The notes below the pieces were generated by a model that made no database searches, had not been told where the DNA came from, and saw nothing but the letters and a program-made list of their open reading frames with translations. The position numbers and the translations under genes are program-made. This document shows, piece by piece, positions 35,412 through 43,899 of a stretch of 64,000 nucleotides of DNA. Each line of letters opens with the position of its first letter. Positions within the stretch are counted from its first letter, which is position 1. Origin of the DNA: Curtobacterium sp. PhB115 (GTDB lineage: Bacteria; Actinomycetota; Actinomycetes; Actinomycetales; Microbacteriaceae); NCBI RefSeq assembly GCF_003752025.1, contig NZ_RJKR01000005.1:62001-126000 (forward strand), read 5' to 3'.

Positions 35412-36467
35412 ATGCGGCGCCGCGACACGCCGATCGATCCGCGGAACGGTGCGGATCGGGAGGATTTCGCCCGGCTGGCCGGATGCAGTCCGCATAGCCA
35501 GTGCGTGATCAACAACGGCAAGCGCCCAGGGCGCAACGAAACTGTCCGGCCCGTCCTCGCTCAGAAGATCGACGCCGCCATCGAGAAGTACATGCCCGAC
35601 AAGAACCGACTTGCCTTCGAGACCGTCGGCCCGTTCGTCCGCGAGATCGTGCGGATGGCCGAGCCGACCACCTACGACAACGCCCGCCGTCTGCTCTCCA
35701 TGGTTTGCGGCATCACCATCTGGCAGTGGATGCGCTCCGGATGCGAGCTCACGCCCGAACGAATTCTGAGCGACAACCTCATCGCGAAGTACGTCGACAC
35801 GGTGCTGATCAACCACTCCCCGTCATACCGGTTCGATACGACCCGCATCCTGGGCACCCTTGCCACCAAACTCACGGGTGAGCGAACGCACCGTCTCACC
35901 CTGCCTGCCGCACCACCGCTCGCCCCGTACACCAGTGCTGAGTTGGCCGAACTCAACAGCTGGCGCCTGGGCCTACCCACCTCACTTGCCAAGCGCAACG
36001 CTGCGACCCTTCTCTCACTCGGCGCCGGAGCCGGCCTGACGCCGGCCGAGATCATCACTGCCCGCAGGGAAGACGTCTCCGTCGTCGGCGACGACGACCG
36101 AGTCATCGCCGTGCGCGGGGACCGCGCTCGTTCCGTCCCTGTACGCCGCGAATGGGTCCGCGTTCTCGATCTCGCCCGGACCACGGACGAGAGCCTGCTC
36201 TTCCATGGTTACGACTTCGAGGAGTACCCGGCCCGTCCCATCGCATCGTTCATCAGTGCCCACCCCGCCAAGGTGCAGCCGACCCTGACTCGACTGCGAT
36301 CCGGCTGGATTGCAAACCTCATCGACGCAAACATCCCTGACGGGCTCATCGCTGAACTCGCCGGAGTCGACGTGGTCACCGTCGCCCGGTATTACCCGTA
36401 CGCACGCCAAGCCACCCTCGAAGCCCATTTCGACGCCGTCACCGGCATCCAGGCGGTGACCCGATGA
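35412..36467 (+). CDS. Tyrosine-recombinase-like protein 2, degraded active site
   Basis: The 351-residue paralogue of the preceding gene shares the architecture: a helical N-half, NAATLLSLGAGAGLTPAEII for box I without the catalytic arginine, the hairpin VIAVRGDRARSVPVRREW, TRLRSGWIANLIDANIPDGL for box II and ELAGVDVVTVARYYPYA, where the LGH histidine is absent but a Tyr remains. The first 50 residues may be upstream of the true start. The stop overlaps the start of the DDE gene (ATGA), so they are translationally coupled. Its function is inferred to be transposition-related. Confidence 0.65.
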   Translation: MRRRDTPIDPRNGADREDFARLAGCSPHSQCVINNGKRPGRNETVRPVLAQKIDAAIEKYMPDKNRLAFETVGPFVREIVRMAEPTTYDNARRLLSMVCGITIWQWMRSGCELTPERILSDNLIAKYVDTVLINHSPSYRFDTTRILGTLATKLTGERTHRLTLPAAPPLAPYTSAELAELNSWRLGLPTSLAKRNAATLLSLGAGAGLTPAEIITARREDVSVVGDDDRVIAVRGDRARSVPVRREWVRVLDLARTTDESLLFHGYDFEEYPARPIASFISAHPAKVQPTLTRLRSGWIANLIDANIPDGLIAELAGVDVVTVARYYPYARQATLEAHFDAVTGIQAVTR

Positions 36468-38551
36468 GCGCGTACGGCATCTCGAACGGCGCAGCAGCTG
36501 ACTACGTCAAGAAGGACGGCCGCACGAAGCAGGAACCGGTCGAGCAGTGGGACCCCTACGTTCTTACGCGCGAGCGCCTTGCTGCAGGCATTGCCCTGCG
36601 CGGTAAGGAGATCGCAGACCCGCGTTCGGGCTTCCGCCGCTTCGACTTCGAGACCACGTGGATCGCTCGAGCCCGGGTCCTCGCCTCCGGTGTCCTCGAT
36701 GACTACGAGGACTACGTCCGCGCCGACGGATGGCACCCAGGACGTGGGGGCGCTCCGGCAACGATCACCCCGCTGGCCCTGCTCACCGGCATGATGCTCG
36801 CCACGATGGCCAACCAGCCGCAACTCATGGTCGAGCTGGGGTCTCTGTTCTACGGCGGCCTTGACGACGATGCACGCGAGCTCCTCAACCTGCCGCATCC
36901 GTCGAGCAAGCCGTCCCTGATGAAGATCGAGAACTGGGAGCAGAACGTCGGCAATGCCTTCCGCCGCTTCTTGAAGACTTACGACCCCTACCCCACGCTC
37001 AAGGAGCCGACGACGCCCGGCGAGATCGACCGCACACCGACCGACCGGTACAAGTCGAAGAGCATCGAGATCAACAAGAAGATCTGGGACGAGCGAGACC
37101 TCGACCGCGAGCAGCTCGGCATGGAGCGCCTCGACCGCTTCACAACGCGCTTCCTCGAGATGACCTTCTACATGCAGCCCCGCCGAGTGCGTCGGGCACC
37201 GAAGCGCAAGAACATCGACGTCGCCTTCGATGGCACGCACGTCACCTCGCCCCTGAAGAAGGGCATGACCCACAACGAAAGCAAGCTCCAAGCGCGGATC
37301 GAGAAGGAACGCGCAGAAGCGGCAGCAGGGAAGCCGCGCCCGGGACCCGTCGAACCGCACGCCGGCTGGTACGTCAAGGAGACCGAGAAGCGTCTCGACG
37401 CGGCACCAGGCAAAGCACCGCGGTATGTGAAGGAGACCGAGTACTTCTGGGGTTGGAACGCAACCTTGGCTCGACGCGTCTTCCTCGAAGAATGCGACCG
37501 GAAATCCGCACCGCAGCTCATCATGGCCGCAACGCTGAGCATGCCGGGTATCGGCACGGCCGAAGCAGCCGCAGCCGTCCTTGCGTCGATCGTCGACGCC
37601 GGCCACCTGCCCGGCATCGCGGACGCCGACAAGGCGTACTGGGCCAACGCTCTTCCCGAACGGCTCTACAAGCCGGCACGCAAGCTCGGCTGGGAAGCCA
37701 GCACCGAGTACCGCATCGACAACCTCGGCCCCGCCGGCGGCCACGCTGGCTTGATCTTCGTCGAGGGCGGCATGTACTGCCCCGCGATGCCCAGCAGGTA
37801 CAAGTCCGCCAGCAAGGACGTTCTGGAAGGCAAGATCGACGAGGCCACCTACAACGTTCGCAACGACGCCCGGGAAGACTACGCCGCCCGTCCGAAGGCT
37901 CGACCCGACGAGCAGGGCCGCGTTCCGATGATGTGCCCTGCGTCCGGCGACAGCCCCACCATCATCTGCCCCCTTAAGCAGATCAGTCAACGTGTCTCCG
38001 AAGCGAAGAAGCGCAAGCTCGATGAGGTGAACCCGGAAGAGGACGGATACCCGATCGGCGACGACCTCCCCGAGATCTGCCGCCAGCACTCCGTGCTGTT
38101 CACGCAGGACGACATGCCCCCGGTCCAGCAGGCGCTGCGCTACAAGTCCAAGGAATGGCGCAACTTCCACGGCTACGCCCGCAACCTCTCCGAGGGCGGG
38201 AATTCCATGGCGAAGAGCACCAAGTACGGCAGCCTGCACGACGACTCCCGCCGCCAGGTCCGAGGCTTCGCGGCCGCCCAGATCTTCATGACGTTCCTCC
38301 TCGCTGCCATGAACATCCGCATGATCTGCGACTTCGTCCGCAAACTCGAGCGGGAGGATGCCCGCAAAAACGCCGGCAAGCCACCGCGCAGCGTCCCGAT
38401 CCAGAAGCGGCGAGACCGCGAGTACGCGAACACCTACACGGGGACACTCCCTGGCGGCGCACCCGACCTAGAACTCAGACAACAGAAAGCCGAAGAGAAG
38501 GCCGCTCGCAGGGCGCAACGCGCCACCCGAACGGTCAAGAAGCGGACGTGA
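36464..38551 (+). CDS. Large DDE transposase-like protein
   Basis: The 695-residue protein is Lys/Arg-rich. The N-terminal part has GRGGAPATITPLALLTGMML, as in actinobacterial GG-R-P type transposases. Candidate catalytic acids are Asp in NIDVAFDGTHV, Asp in GIADADKAYW (the D-K-x-Y motif of DDE enzymes) and Glu in YARNLSEGGNSM followed by the RRQVRGF block. It is longer than usual for the group. It is coupled by ATGA to the second recombinase-like gene. I see no terminal inverted repeats, so it may not be a simple insertion sequence. Confidence 0.7.
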   Translation: MSAYGISNGAAADYVKKDGRTKQEPVEQWDPYVLTRERLAAGIALRGKEIADPRSGFRRFDFETTWIARARVLASGVLDDYEDYVRADGWHPGRGGAPATITPLALLTGMMLATMANQPQLMVELGSLFYGGLDDDARELLNLPHPSSKPSLMKIENWEQNVGNAFRRFLKTYDPYPTLKEPTTPGEIDRTPTDRYKSKSIEINKKIWDERDLDREQLGMERLDRFTTRFLEMTFYMQPRRVRRAPKRKNIDVAFDGTHVTSPLKKGMTHNESKLQARIEKERAEAAAGKPRPGPVEPHAGWYVKETEKRLDAAPGKAPRYVKETEYFWGWNATLARRVFLEECDRKSAPQLIMAATLSMPGIGTAEAAAAVLASIVDAGHLPGIADADKAYWANALPERLYKPARKLGWEASTEYRIDNLGPAGGHAGLIFVEGGMYCPAMPSRYKSASKDVLEGKIDEATYNVRNDAREDYAARPKARPDEQGRVPMMCPASGDSPTIICPLKQISQRVSEAKKRKLDEVNPEEDGYPIGDDLPEICRQHSVLFTQDDMPPVQQALRYKSKEWRNFHGYARNLSEGGNSMAKSTKYGSLHDDSRRQVRGFAAAQIFMTFLLAAMNIRMICDFVRKLEREDARKNAGKPPRSVPIQKRRDREYANTYTGTLPGGAPDLELRQQKAEEKAARRAQRATRTVKKRT

Positions 38552-38877
38552 ACCAAACTTCCCTGCCCACCAGGGCAGCCTTCTCATGTTGAGCTAAACC
38601 GGTCGGCGCTGTCGTCCGGCTTGCCAGCTTCGCGTACACAGTCCGGCCCTTACGTTCTTGCGCTACCTCGGCTACGACAACGACCACAACGTGCGAGACG
38701 CGACGTCTCCAGCCGAGGCAACGACGATCGCGCTGCCATCGCCGATTCGCTCCGTGGACGCGGCGTCGAGCGGCACTCTTTGTCGCGCCAAAAGACCGGG
38801 CACGCGCTCCGCGCGGGTCAGGAATGGGCCACAAGTGCTACCTGCCCCCACACGAGCCCGGTACGAGGGCGACGCGC
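38552..38877. other. Gene-free stretch left of the integrated element
   Basis: No reading frame here has convincing coding character. A small hairpin TGCCCACCAGGGCA lies just after the DDE gene. Nothing else is recognisable before the long hairpin at 38878. Confidence 0.4.
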
Positions 38878-38918
38878 AATGAAGAAGCCCACCGAGATTC
38901 TCGGTGGGCTTCTTCATT
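38878..38918 (-). terminator. 19-bp perfect hairpin, probable original tRNA-Pro terminator
   Basis: Arms AATGAAGAAGCCCACCGAG and the exact complement are separated by three bases, with a T-rich right arm on either strand. It lies 35 bp left of the displaced tRNA 3' fragment. The tRNA is on the minus strand, so this is where its terminator stood before the element inserted (inference). Confidence 0.65.
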
Positions 38919-38953
38919 GCGGACAGTTCTTAAGACGATTCCTAAGTTGCCCC

Positions 38954-39000
38954 CTCGGTCGGGCTGACAGGATTTGAACCTGCGACCCCTTGACCCCCAG
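38954..39000. repeat. attL: 47-bp direct repeat, displaced tRNA-Pro 3' end
   Basis: This 47-bp segment is identical to 49882-49928 and covers the tRNA-Pro sequence from the anticodon loop to the 3' end. It differs from the right copy immediately outside the repeat. Only the 3' part of a tRNA is present here, so it is not a functional tRNA gene. It marks the left boundary of the integrated element. Confidence 0.95.
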
Positions 39001-39141
39001 GCATGCCGGTCCTGTACGCCAGTTTCCGCGGACGTCCACCGCTGACGCTACTTTTCCCAGATCAGAGGCCACACTGCGTCCACAAGCGTCCGTGCCTGTC
39101 CAGTGGGCTCCAGAGAAGCTTTTCGGGGCTGGTTGGCGTAG

Positions 39142-40308
39142 CTACTGGCGTACGGAATCGAGCGCCGCGTCGAGTGCGTCCATCGCCGCGCGCTGCACTT
39201 CGGGGGCCACATGGCCGTACACGTCGCCGGTGATCGCGATCGACGAATGGCCGAGCACGTCCGATACGGCAGTGAGCGGCACCCCGGCGTTAAGCATCCC
39301 GGAGGCGGCCGAGTGACGGAGAGTGTGGACGGTCACCCCGGCGAGACCCGCTTTCTCCGCGGCCACCGACACAGCGCGTAGCGCGTTACGCGGGTCGACT
39401 GGGCCGCCGACCTCGCTCGTGAAGACGAGTCCCGAGTCCTGCCACAGGTCAGGTAGTGCCGCGCGGTCAGCGGCCTGGAGCTCCCGTTGGCGAGTCAAGA
39501 TCGCGCGCACCGGCTCGGACAGCGCAACAGCGCGACGGGATCGCTCTGTCTTCGGCTCCGTGATCACGAGCTTGTCACCGGCGCTCCGGCGATCGTCTCG
39601 CGACAGCGTTCCGCGAACCCGAATAACCCCTCCCGTGTCGTCGACGTCGCTCCAGTGGAGCGCGAGGGCCTCCCCACGGCGTAGGCCTGTTCGCGCTAGG
39701 AAGGCCACGAGCGGGGCGAAGCGTGACCCCTTCGTAGCGTCGAGCAGCGCCAGCACCTCCGCGGGGCTCAGCGATCGCGCTTCCTTCCGCTCGACGCCGG
39801 GACGCGCGACGCTCAGCGCCGGGTTTCGAGCGAGGAGGCCGTCTCGGACAGCCGCGTCCAGGAGCGCCCGCAGGATCGTGTAAACCTGCCGAACGGTGGA
39901 GGATGCCTTCCCCTCGGCGCGAAGGTGCATGGTCAGCGCGTCGATATCCGACGGTTTCACGCGATCGAGCGTGAGCGTGCCGAGCGGTCCATTCGCGATG
40001 TGCACCTTCGCGAGCGTCGCGTACGTCGCCTTCGTGGTCTGCTTGCGGTCACTCGCGGCGAGCGTCGTTGCTACCCAGCGGTCCACCCACTCGCTCAGCG
40101 GCACCGTGGCGTCTCGGACCGGCTGCCCGGCATCTACCCGCGCGCGCTTCTCGCGCATCTTCCGTCGCGCCTCGGCCTGCGTCTTGCCGTAGGACGACGC
40201 CCGCTTCTGCTCGCCTGTCTCTGGGTCCTCGTAAGTGAAACGTGCCTCCCAGAGGCCGTCCTTTCGGCGCGCGATCGCGCCCTCACCGTTGCTCCGCCGA
40301 CCGGCCAT
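39142..40308 (-). CDS. int: Tyrosine site-specific integrase of the 11-kb element
   Basis: The 388-residue phage-type integrase has an N-terminal AP2-like arm-binding domain (GLWEARFTYEDPETGEQKR), a SAM-like core-binding domain and a catalytic domain with Arg in RTGLRRGEALAL, HTLRHSAAS, VLGHSSIA and Tyr in ITGDVYGHV. All catalytic residues are present. It lies 142 bp inside attL, reading toward it. The target is the 3' end of tRNA-Pro(GGG). The intergenic space to the right holds the divergent start of the early genes. Confidence 0.95.
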   Translation of the reverse strand: MAGRRSNGEGAIARRKDGLWEARFTYEDPETGEQKRASSYGKTQAEARRKMREKRARVDAGQPVRDATVPLSEWVDRWVATTLAASDRKQTTKATYATLAKVHIANGPLGTLTLDRVKPSDIDALTMHLRAEGKASSTVRQVYTILRALLDAAVRDGLLARNPALSVARPGVERKEARSLSPAEVLALLDATKGSRFAPLVAFLARTGLRRGEALALHWSDVDDTGGVIRVRGTLSRDDRRSAGDKLVITEPKTERSRRAVALSEPVRAILTRQRELQAADRAALPDLWQDSGLVFTSEVGGPVDPRNALRAVSVAAEKAGLAGVTVHTLRHSAASGMLNAGVPLTAVSDVLGHSSIAITGDVYGHVAPEVQRAAMDALDAALDSVRQ

Positions 40309-40432
40309 GCAGCCTCCTGCCCCTCAAAATGTCAAGGGGTCATAACTTATACGACTGAGCAGCTTTCCGCTCCTGGCCCCCTTCTCTCCTGTCCCAGTCC
40401 GCCGCCGTCCGCGGCCGTCCAGAGAGAAGCCC

Positions 40433-40609
40433 ATGCACACCGCCACTCCCCTCCTCCTCACGCCAGCGCAGGTCGCGGCCGAGCTCGGCGTCGGCCGCTC
40501 GACCGTCTACGAGCTCTTCGCGTCCGGCGAGCTGCGCTCGGTCAAGATCGGGTCCGCTCGTCGGGTGCGGAGCGCCGACCTGCGCGCGTACGTCGAAGGG
40601 CTGTCGTGA
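40433..40609 (+). CDS. Excisionase-like helix-turn-helix protein
   Basis: The 58-residue protein has a MerR/excisionase-type winged HTH: LLLTPAQVAAELGVGRSTVY then GELRSVKIGSARRVRSADLR and AYVEG. This is the standard DNA-binding domain, excisionase family, seen beside integrases. It diverges from int by 124 bp and may act as excisionase, repressor or both. Its stop overlaps the GTG start of the next gene. Confidence 0.88.
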   Translation: MHTATPLLLTPAQVAAELGVGRSTVYELFASGELRSVKIGSARRVRSADLRAYVEGLS

Positions 40610-41004
40610 TCGACGCCGGGGTGCCAAGTGGCGTCAGTGCCCCTCTCTCCTGTTCTCCCCCAAAGAGCTCTTCTCTCTCCACCACAGTTACAGAGGTAGA
40701 GGGGTCTGACGTCACTCGGCACCCCGCGCCGCCGGAGGCCCCGAGTCGAGCCGCCGAGCTCCGCGCCATCCGCGCCGAGGACCGCGCCGCCCGCATTGCG
40801 ACCGCGGAGGAGTGGCTTTCGGGATTGGAGGCTGACGGCGAATTCACCGGGGCCATCCCGGCGACCGCCCTCTTCGAGCTCGCGGAAGACGACCTCGGCG
40901 ACGAGATCGCGGGCCGGACAACCTTCTACGCGATCGCCGATCGCATCCTCGGCCCGCGTGTGCGCATCCGCGGCGTGCGTACCTACCGGATCGGGCCGCA
41001 GTGA
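40606..41004 (+). CDS. Hypothetical element protein, coupled to the excisionase-like gene
   Basis: The 132-residue protein starts at GTG overlapping the previous stop (GTGA). The first 40 residues are Ser/Pro-rich and probably disordered. The rest is helical and charged (RAAELRAIRAEDRAARIATA) and ends GRTTFYAIADRILG and VRTYRIGPQ, suggesting a small DNA-binding helix-turn-helix. No family is recognised. The GTGA overlap at its end couples it to the zinc-ribbon gene. Confidence 0.7.
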   Translation: MIDAGVPSGVSAPLSCSPPKSSSLSTTVTEVEGSDVTRHPAPPEAPSRAAELRAIRAEDRAARIATAEEWLSGLEADGEFTGAIPATALFELAEDDLGDEIAGRTTFYAIADRILGPRVRIRGVRTYRIGPQ

Positions 41005-41231
41005 CTCCCGAGGACCGCGTCCGCGCCGCCGCCGCGCGCTTCGACCAGGACCCCGACGACCCGGACGCCATCGCCGCTTCCGCCCTCCGGGCTCTCGCCC
41101 GCCGCCAGGCTCGGGCCGGGAAGACGTGCGCCTCGTGCGACGAGCGGAAGCCGCTCTCGGCGTTCGGGTCTGACGCCCAGAAGGCGGACGGCCTGACGAC
41201 GCGGTGCCGATCCTGCCGACGTCGCGTGTAA
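41001..41231 (+). CDS. Small zinc-ribbon protein
   Basis: The 76-residue protein begins with GTG overlapping the preceding stop. Its C-terminal half has CASCDERKPLSAFGSD and CRSC, a four-cysteine zinc ribbon common in short actinophage proteins. The N-terminal half is an Ala/Arg-rich helix. It belongs to the early operon of the element. Its function is unknown. Confidence 0.78.
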   Translation: MTPEDRVRAAAARFDQDPDDPDAIAASALRALARRQARAGKTCASCDERKPLSAFGSDAQKADGLTTRCRSCRRRV

Positions 41232-41394
41232 ACGCTTTGTCTGTCACCCCCGTGGCCCCCTTCCCATATGTAGAGGGAGACGGCTCTCTCCTCTCCTGAA
41301 GTGGCTCCAGTCGCGCCCATCACGAACCTCTCCGTTCGTGGTGGGCGCTTCTCTTTGAGCCTGAACCGTTCGAACGCCTACGAAAGGAGCGCCG

Positions 41395-41655
41395 ATGCGC
41401 GCCTGCGCTCAATGCGCGTCCCGGCTCGACTCCAGCCGCGCCGATGCCTCCTATTGCTCGTCTCGGTGCCGCAGCATCGCCTGGCGTACCCGCCGTACCG
41501 ACGCGGTACACGCGCTCCTGACCCGGCAAGCCGAAATCACACGCTCGCGTCTCTCCGCTCTTCTCGCCGACGACGCCCACGCAGTCGCCGAGGCGGATCG
41601 CCTCCTCGACGAGATCGACCATCGCGCCGCCGAGCTCTTCGGCGCGCGCTCCTGA
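41395..41655 (+). CDS. Small CxxC zinc-ribbon phage protein
   Basis: The 86-residue protein begins MRACAQCASRLDSSRADASY and continues CSSRCRSIAWRTRR, a treble-clef/zinc-ribbon with four cysteines resembling plasmid and phage recombination-mediator ribbons, followed by a long helix. GAAAGGAG precedes the ATG. It is separated from the previous gene by 163 bp that show no other gene. Its role is unknown. Confidence 0.78.
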   Translation: MRACAQCASRLDSSRADASYCSSRCRSIAWRTRRTDAVHALLTRQAEITRSRLSALLADDAHAVAEADRLLDEIDHRAAELFGARS

Positions 41656-41701
41656 CACTCCCGGCCAGCGCCGGGCCCCATCCCTGACTGGAAGGCCACC
41701 C

Positions 41702-42283
41702 ATGCAGACCGACTACCCCGACTTCCTAATCGACGGCGTGCCCGGCGCGCGCGAGCTCGCCGACGAAATCGACAAGCTCACCGCCGACATGGCGCCGCTA
41801 ACCGCTGCGGTCGGAGCCGCAATCAAGGCCCGTCTGGGCAAGGTACGGCCGGTGCGCTACGGCGCGGCGGAGAACGATGTGCGCCCGGCTCCGGCAGAGG
41901 GCGTCACGATGGCCGAATTCGACGCCCTCAACGCAGCCAAGACGACCGCCGACGCCGCGCAGGCCGCCCACGGCCGGAAGATCGCTGCCGCGCGCTCGAA
42001 GTTCGACACCCTCATGCGCGCCGTATCTCGCGAACGACGTCGAGAAGTCGCCGTCCCCGTTCACCGCGCAGCGCACGACGAGGCGGTCGAGGCGCTCGCC
42101 AAGCTCGATGCGGCTCTCCGACGCCGCCACGACGCTGCGCCCTTCACGGCAGAAGACGGAGCGACGGTCATGCACTCCAGCTTCAGCCTCCTCAGGACGG
42201 ACGAGGTCGGCGCCTTCGCGAAGCCGGACCACGCGCTCCGTTCGCTCGCCGTGTTCCTCGACAGCACGGCGCCCAGCGCATGA
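41702..42283 (+). CDS. Hypothetical element protein
   Basis: The 193-residue protein (MQTDYPDFLIDGVPGARELA) is mostly helical and probably coiled-coil in the middle, with no membrane segment or known motif. The stop overlaps the next ATG (ATGA). I do not recognise a family. Its position after the early DNA-binding genes suggests a replication or regulatory role, but nothing in the sequence proves it. Confidence 0.7.
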   Translation: MQTDYPDFLIDGVPGARELADEIDKLTADMAPLTAAVGAAIKARLGKVRPVRYGAAENDVRPAPAEGVTMAEFDALNAAKTTADAAQAAHGRKIAAARSKFDTLMRAVSRERRREVAVPVHRAAHDEAVEALAKLDAALRRRHDAAPFTAEDGATVMHSSFSLLRTDEVGAFAKPDHALRSLAVFLDSTAPSA

Positions 42284-42519
42284 GTTCCTCGCCCGATCGC
42301 ATCGCCGAGATCGTTGCCGAGATCGCTGACGCATCGCCGCTCCCGACCACGGTCGCCGAGCTGAGCGACAGCGAGCGGAAGGCGCTCGAAGTCCAGGCGC
42401 GCTATCAGCGCCTCACGCCCGAGGCGCTCCTCGCAGTCGCGCGCGGGCAGCAGGCCAAGGAATGCGAGCTTCGCGACACGGTAGACGCGGTTCTCGCGGC
42501 GATTCGCCACCGCCCGTAG
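42280..42519 (+). CDS. Hypothetical small element protein
   Basis: The 79-residue acidic helical protein (MSSSPDRIAEIVAEIADASP) is translationally coupled to the preceding gene by ATGA. No motif is recognised. The coupling implies that the two products are needed together. Confidence 0.7.
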   Translation: MSSSPDRIAEIVAEIADASPLPTTVAELSDSERKALEVQARYQRLTPEALLAVARGQQAKECELRDTVDAVLAAIRHRP

Positions 42520-42566
42520 ACACGAGTGGGGCCGATGCCGCGTTGGCCTCGGCCCCACTCAACGGC

Positions 42567-43073
42567 TCAGTCCTGCCGCACCATCTCGCCGAGCGACCAG
42601 CCCGTCACGGACGACATGATGCCGCGCCACTGCTTGACACGCATCTGAGCGCCGTTCGCGTAGACCGTGGCGTCCCCGAAGTGGATGTAGCCGCGCCCAA
42701 CGGTCGGAAGGCCTTTCTCCGCACGCGCGTGACGTTCCTCAGTCATCTCATCGAATTGACGACGCCAGTTCCGCTCCAGCGCGTCTCCAAGCCCTTCGCC
42801 GTTGTCGACTGAGAAGGCTCCGTTCAGCAGTTCCGCCATGCGCACTAGCCACGCACCACGAGGAATCACGACGCCAGAAACGATCGTGCCGCCGAAGTCA
42901 ACCGTGAGGCTCACACTCGCGTTCTCGGTCTCGTCATCCAGCCCGAACGTGACTGACAAGAACTGCTCCAGCACCCAGTCACGGTTCTTCAAGTCATCCC
43001 ATGTGTATCCGTCCGGGTCGTCCTCCGGCGTCCACTTCGGCGCCACCGTTTCGGCTTCCGCGTTGTCCGTCAA
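42567..43073 (-). CDS. Hypothetical element protein on the opposite strand
   Basis: The 168-residue acidic protein is read from a TTG at 43073 that has AGAGGAG 7 bp upstream; an ATG at 43130 lacks such a site. The core FLSVTFGLDDETENASVSLT and VDFGGTIVSGVVIPRGAWLV forms paired beta strands, faintly like GvpU-type proteins. It is the only leftward gene in this half of the element apart from int, a pattern often seen for cargo or lysogeny genes. Its function is unknown. Confidence 0.65.
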   Translation of the reverse strand: MTDNAEAETVAPKWTPEDDPDGYTWDDLKNRDWVLEQFLSVTFGLDDETENASVSLTVDFGGTIVSGVVIPRGAWLVRMAELLNGAFSVDNGEGLGDALERNWRRQFDEMTEERHARAEKGLPTVGRGYIHFGDATVYANGAQMRVKQWRGIMSSVTGWSLGEMVRQD

Positions 43074-43144
43074 TTGACAGCTCCTCTCTTTTGCCCCGAG
43101 CCTATGGCCGCCCTCCGACAGCCCGAACACACGAAAGGCACTTC

Positions 43145-43432
43145 ATGTCCCGCAGACCTTCGATGTACACCCGGCATCTCGCGGCGCGGCTCTCGCCGGA
43201 CGCGCGAATCGTGCTCCCACGCCTCGCCACTCGGGCGGCGATGCCCTTCGTTCCAAAGCGGATCGCCGCACCGCTCGCCAGGCGAGACTTCGCTGCCCTG
43301 ACGAACGCCGGCCGAATGGAACACGTTGAACGCTGGGCGATGGAGCAGATCATCGCAATCGGGACGGAGCGCGCCTCGGCGCTCGTGATCGACCTCACAT
43401 CTGAGGTTGACCGTAGGCGCGCCGTCGCGTGA
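43145..43432 (+). CDS. Hypothetical small basic protein
   Basis: The 95-residue protein (MSRRPSMYTRHLAARLSPDA) has GAAAGG 6 bp before the ATG. It is basic at the N-terminus and helical at the C-terminus (MEHVERWAMEQIIAIGTERA). No domain is recognised. It immediately precedes the HNH gene. Confidence 0.6.
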   Translation: MSRRPSMYTRHLAARLSPDARIVLPRLATRAAMPFVPKRIAAPLARRDFAALTNAGRMEHVERWAMEQIIAIGTERASALVIDLTSEVDRRRAVA

Positions 43433-43457
43433 CGCGGCCAGAGGGGGGCGTCGCTCG

Positions 43458-43784
43458 GTGAGCAGGCGAACACCGGGGACGGGCTGGTCGTCGAGCGACC
43501 GCCGCTCGCGCCTGCACGCTGACTAGGGCCGCCGCCGTGCCGCTGTGCTCACCCGCGCGGGGCAGCGGTGCGAGGCGGTCGACAGCCTCGGCGCCCGGTG
43601 CGACGAGCGCGCCACCGACTGCGACCACATCGAGCGCGGCGACGATCACCACACGGCGAACCTGCAAGCGCTGTGCCGCTGGCACCACAACCAGAAGACC
43701 GCACGTGAGGCGGCCGAGGCTCGGCGTGCCCGCCCGACCCGTCGGCGTGAGCCAGAGGCGCACCCGGGCCTCCTCGTGCAGTGA
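43458..43784 (+). pseudogene. Phage HNH endonuclease with in-frame amber codon
   Basis: From GTG 43458 the protein reads VSRRTPGTGWSSSDRRSRLH-A-D, then TAG at codon 23 (43524-43526), then GRRRAAVLTRAGQRCEAV and the full HNH core (CDHIERG, HTANLQALCRWHHNQK). The position normally carries Trp (TGG) in this family, so one base change explains it. The segment after the stop could restart at GTG 43545 as a 79-residue protein that retains the catalytic His-Asn-His. HNH proteins beside terminase genes aid phage DNA packaging. Confidence 0.85.
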
Positions 43785-43899
43785 GGGGGTGGCGGGGGTC
43801 TCCCTCCCCGCCCCCTCCGCCAGCACCGAACCGGCATAGCACCCCTCTGTGCGCCGGGGTCACAGGTCGCAAACAAACACACGAGCCGTAGGAGGCCAC

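Noticed and set aside
36392-38239. 615-codon open frame on the minus strand across the DDE gene
   Set aside because: It is the antisense shadow of a well-supported coding sequence with domain motifs; its product is a low-complexity Arg/Val-rich string.
38658-38882. 74-codon plus-strand frame before the element
   Set aside because: No ribosome site, no domain, and composition like the antisense frames.
38954-39000. Second tRNA-Pro gene
   Set aside because: Only the 3' part from the anticodon loop onward is present; the 5' acceptor and D arms are missing.
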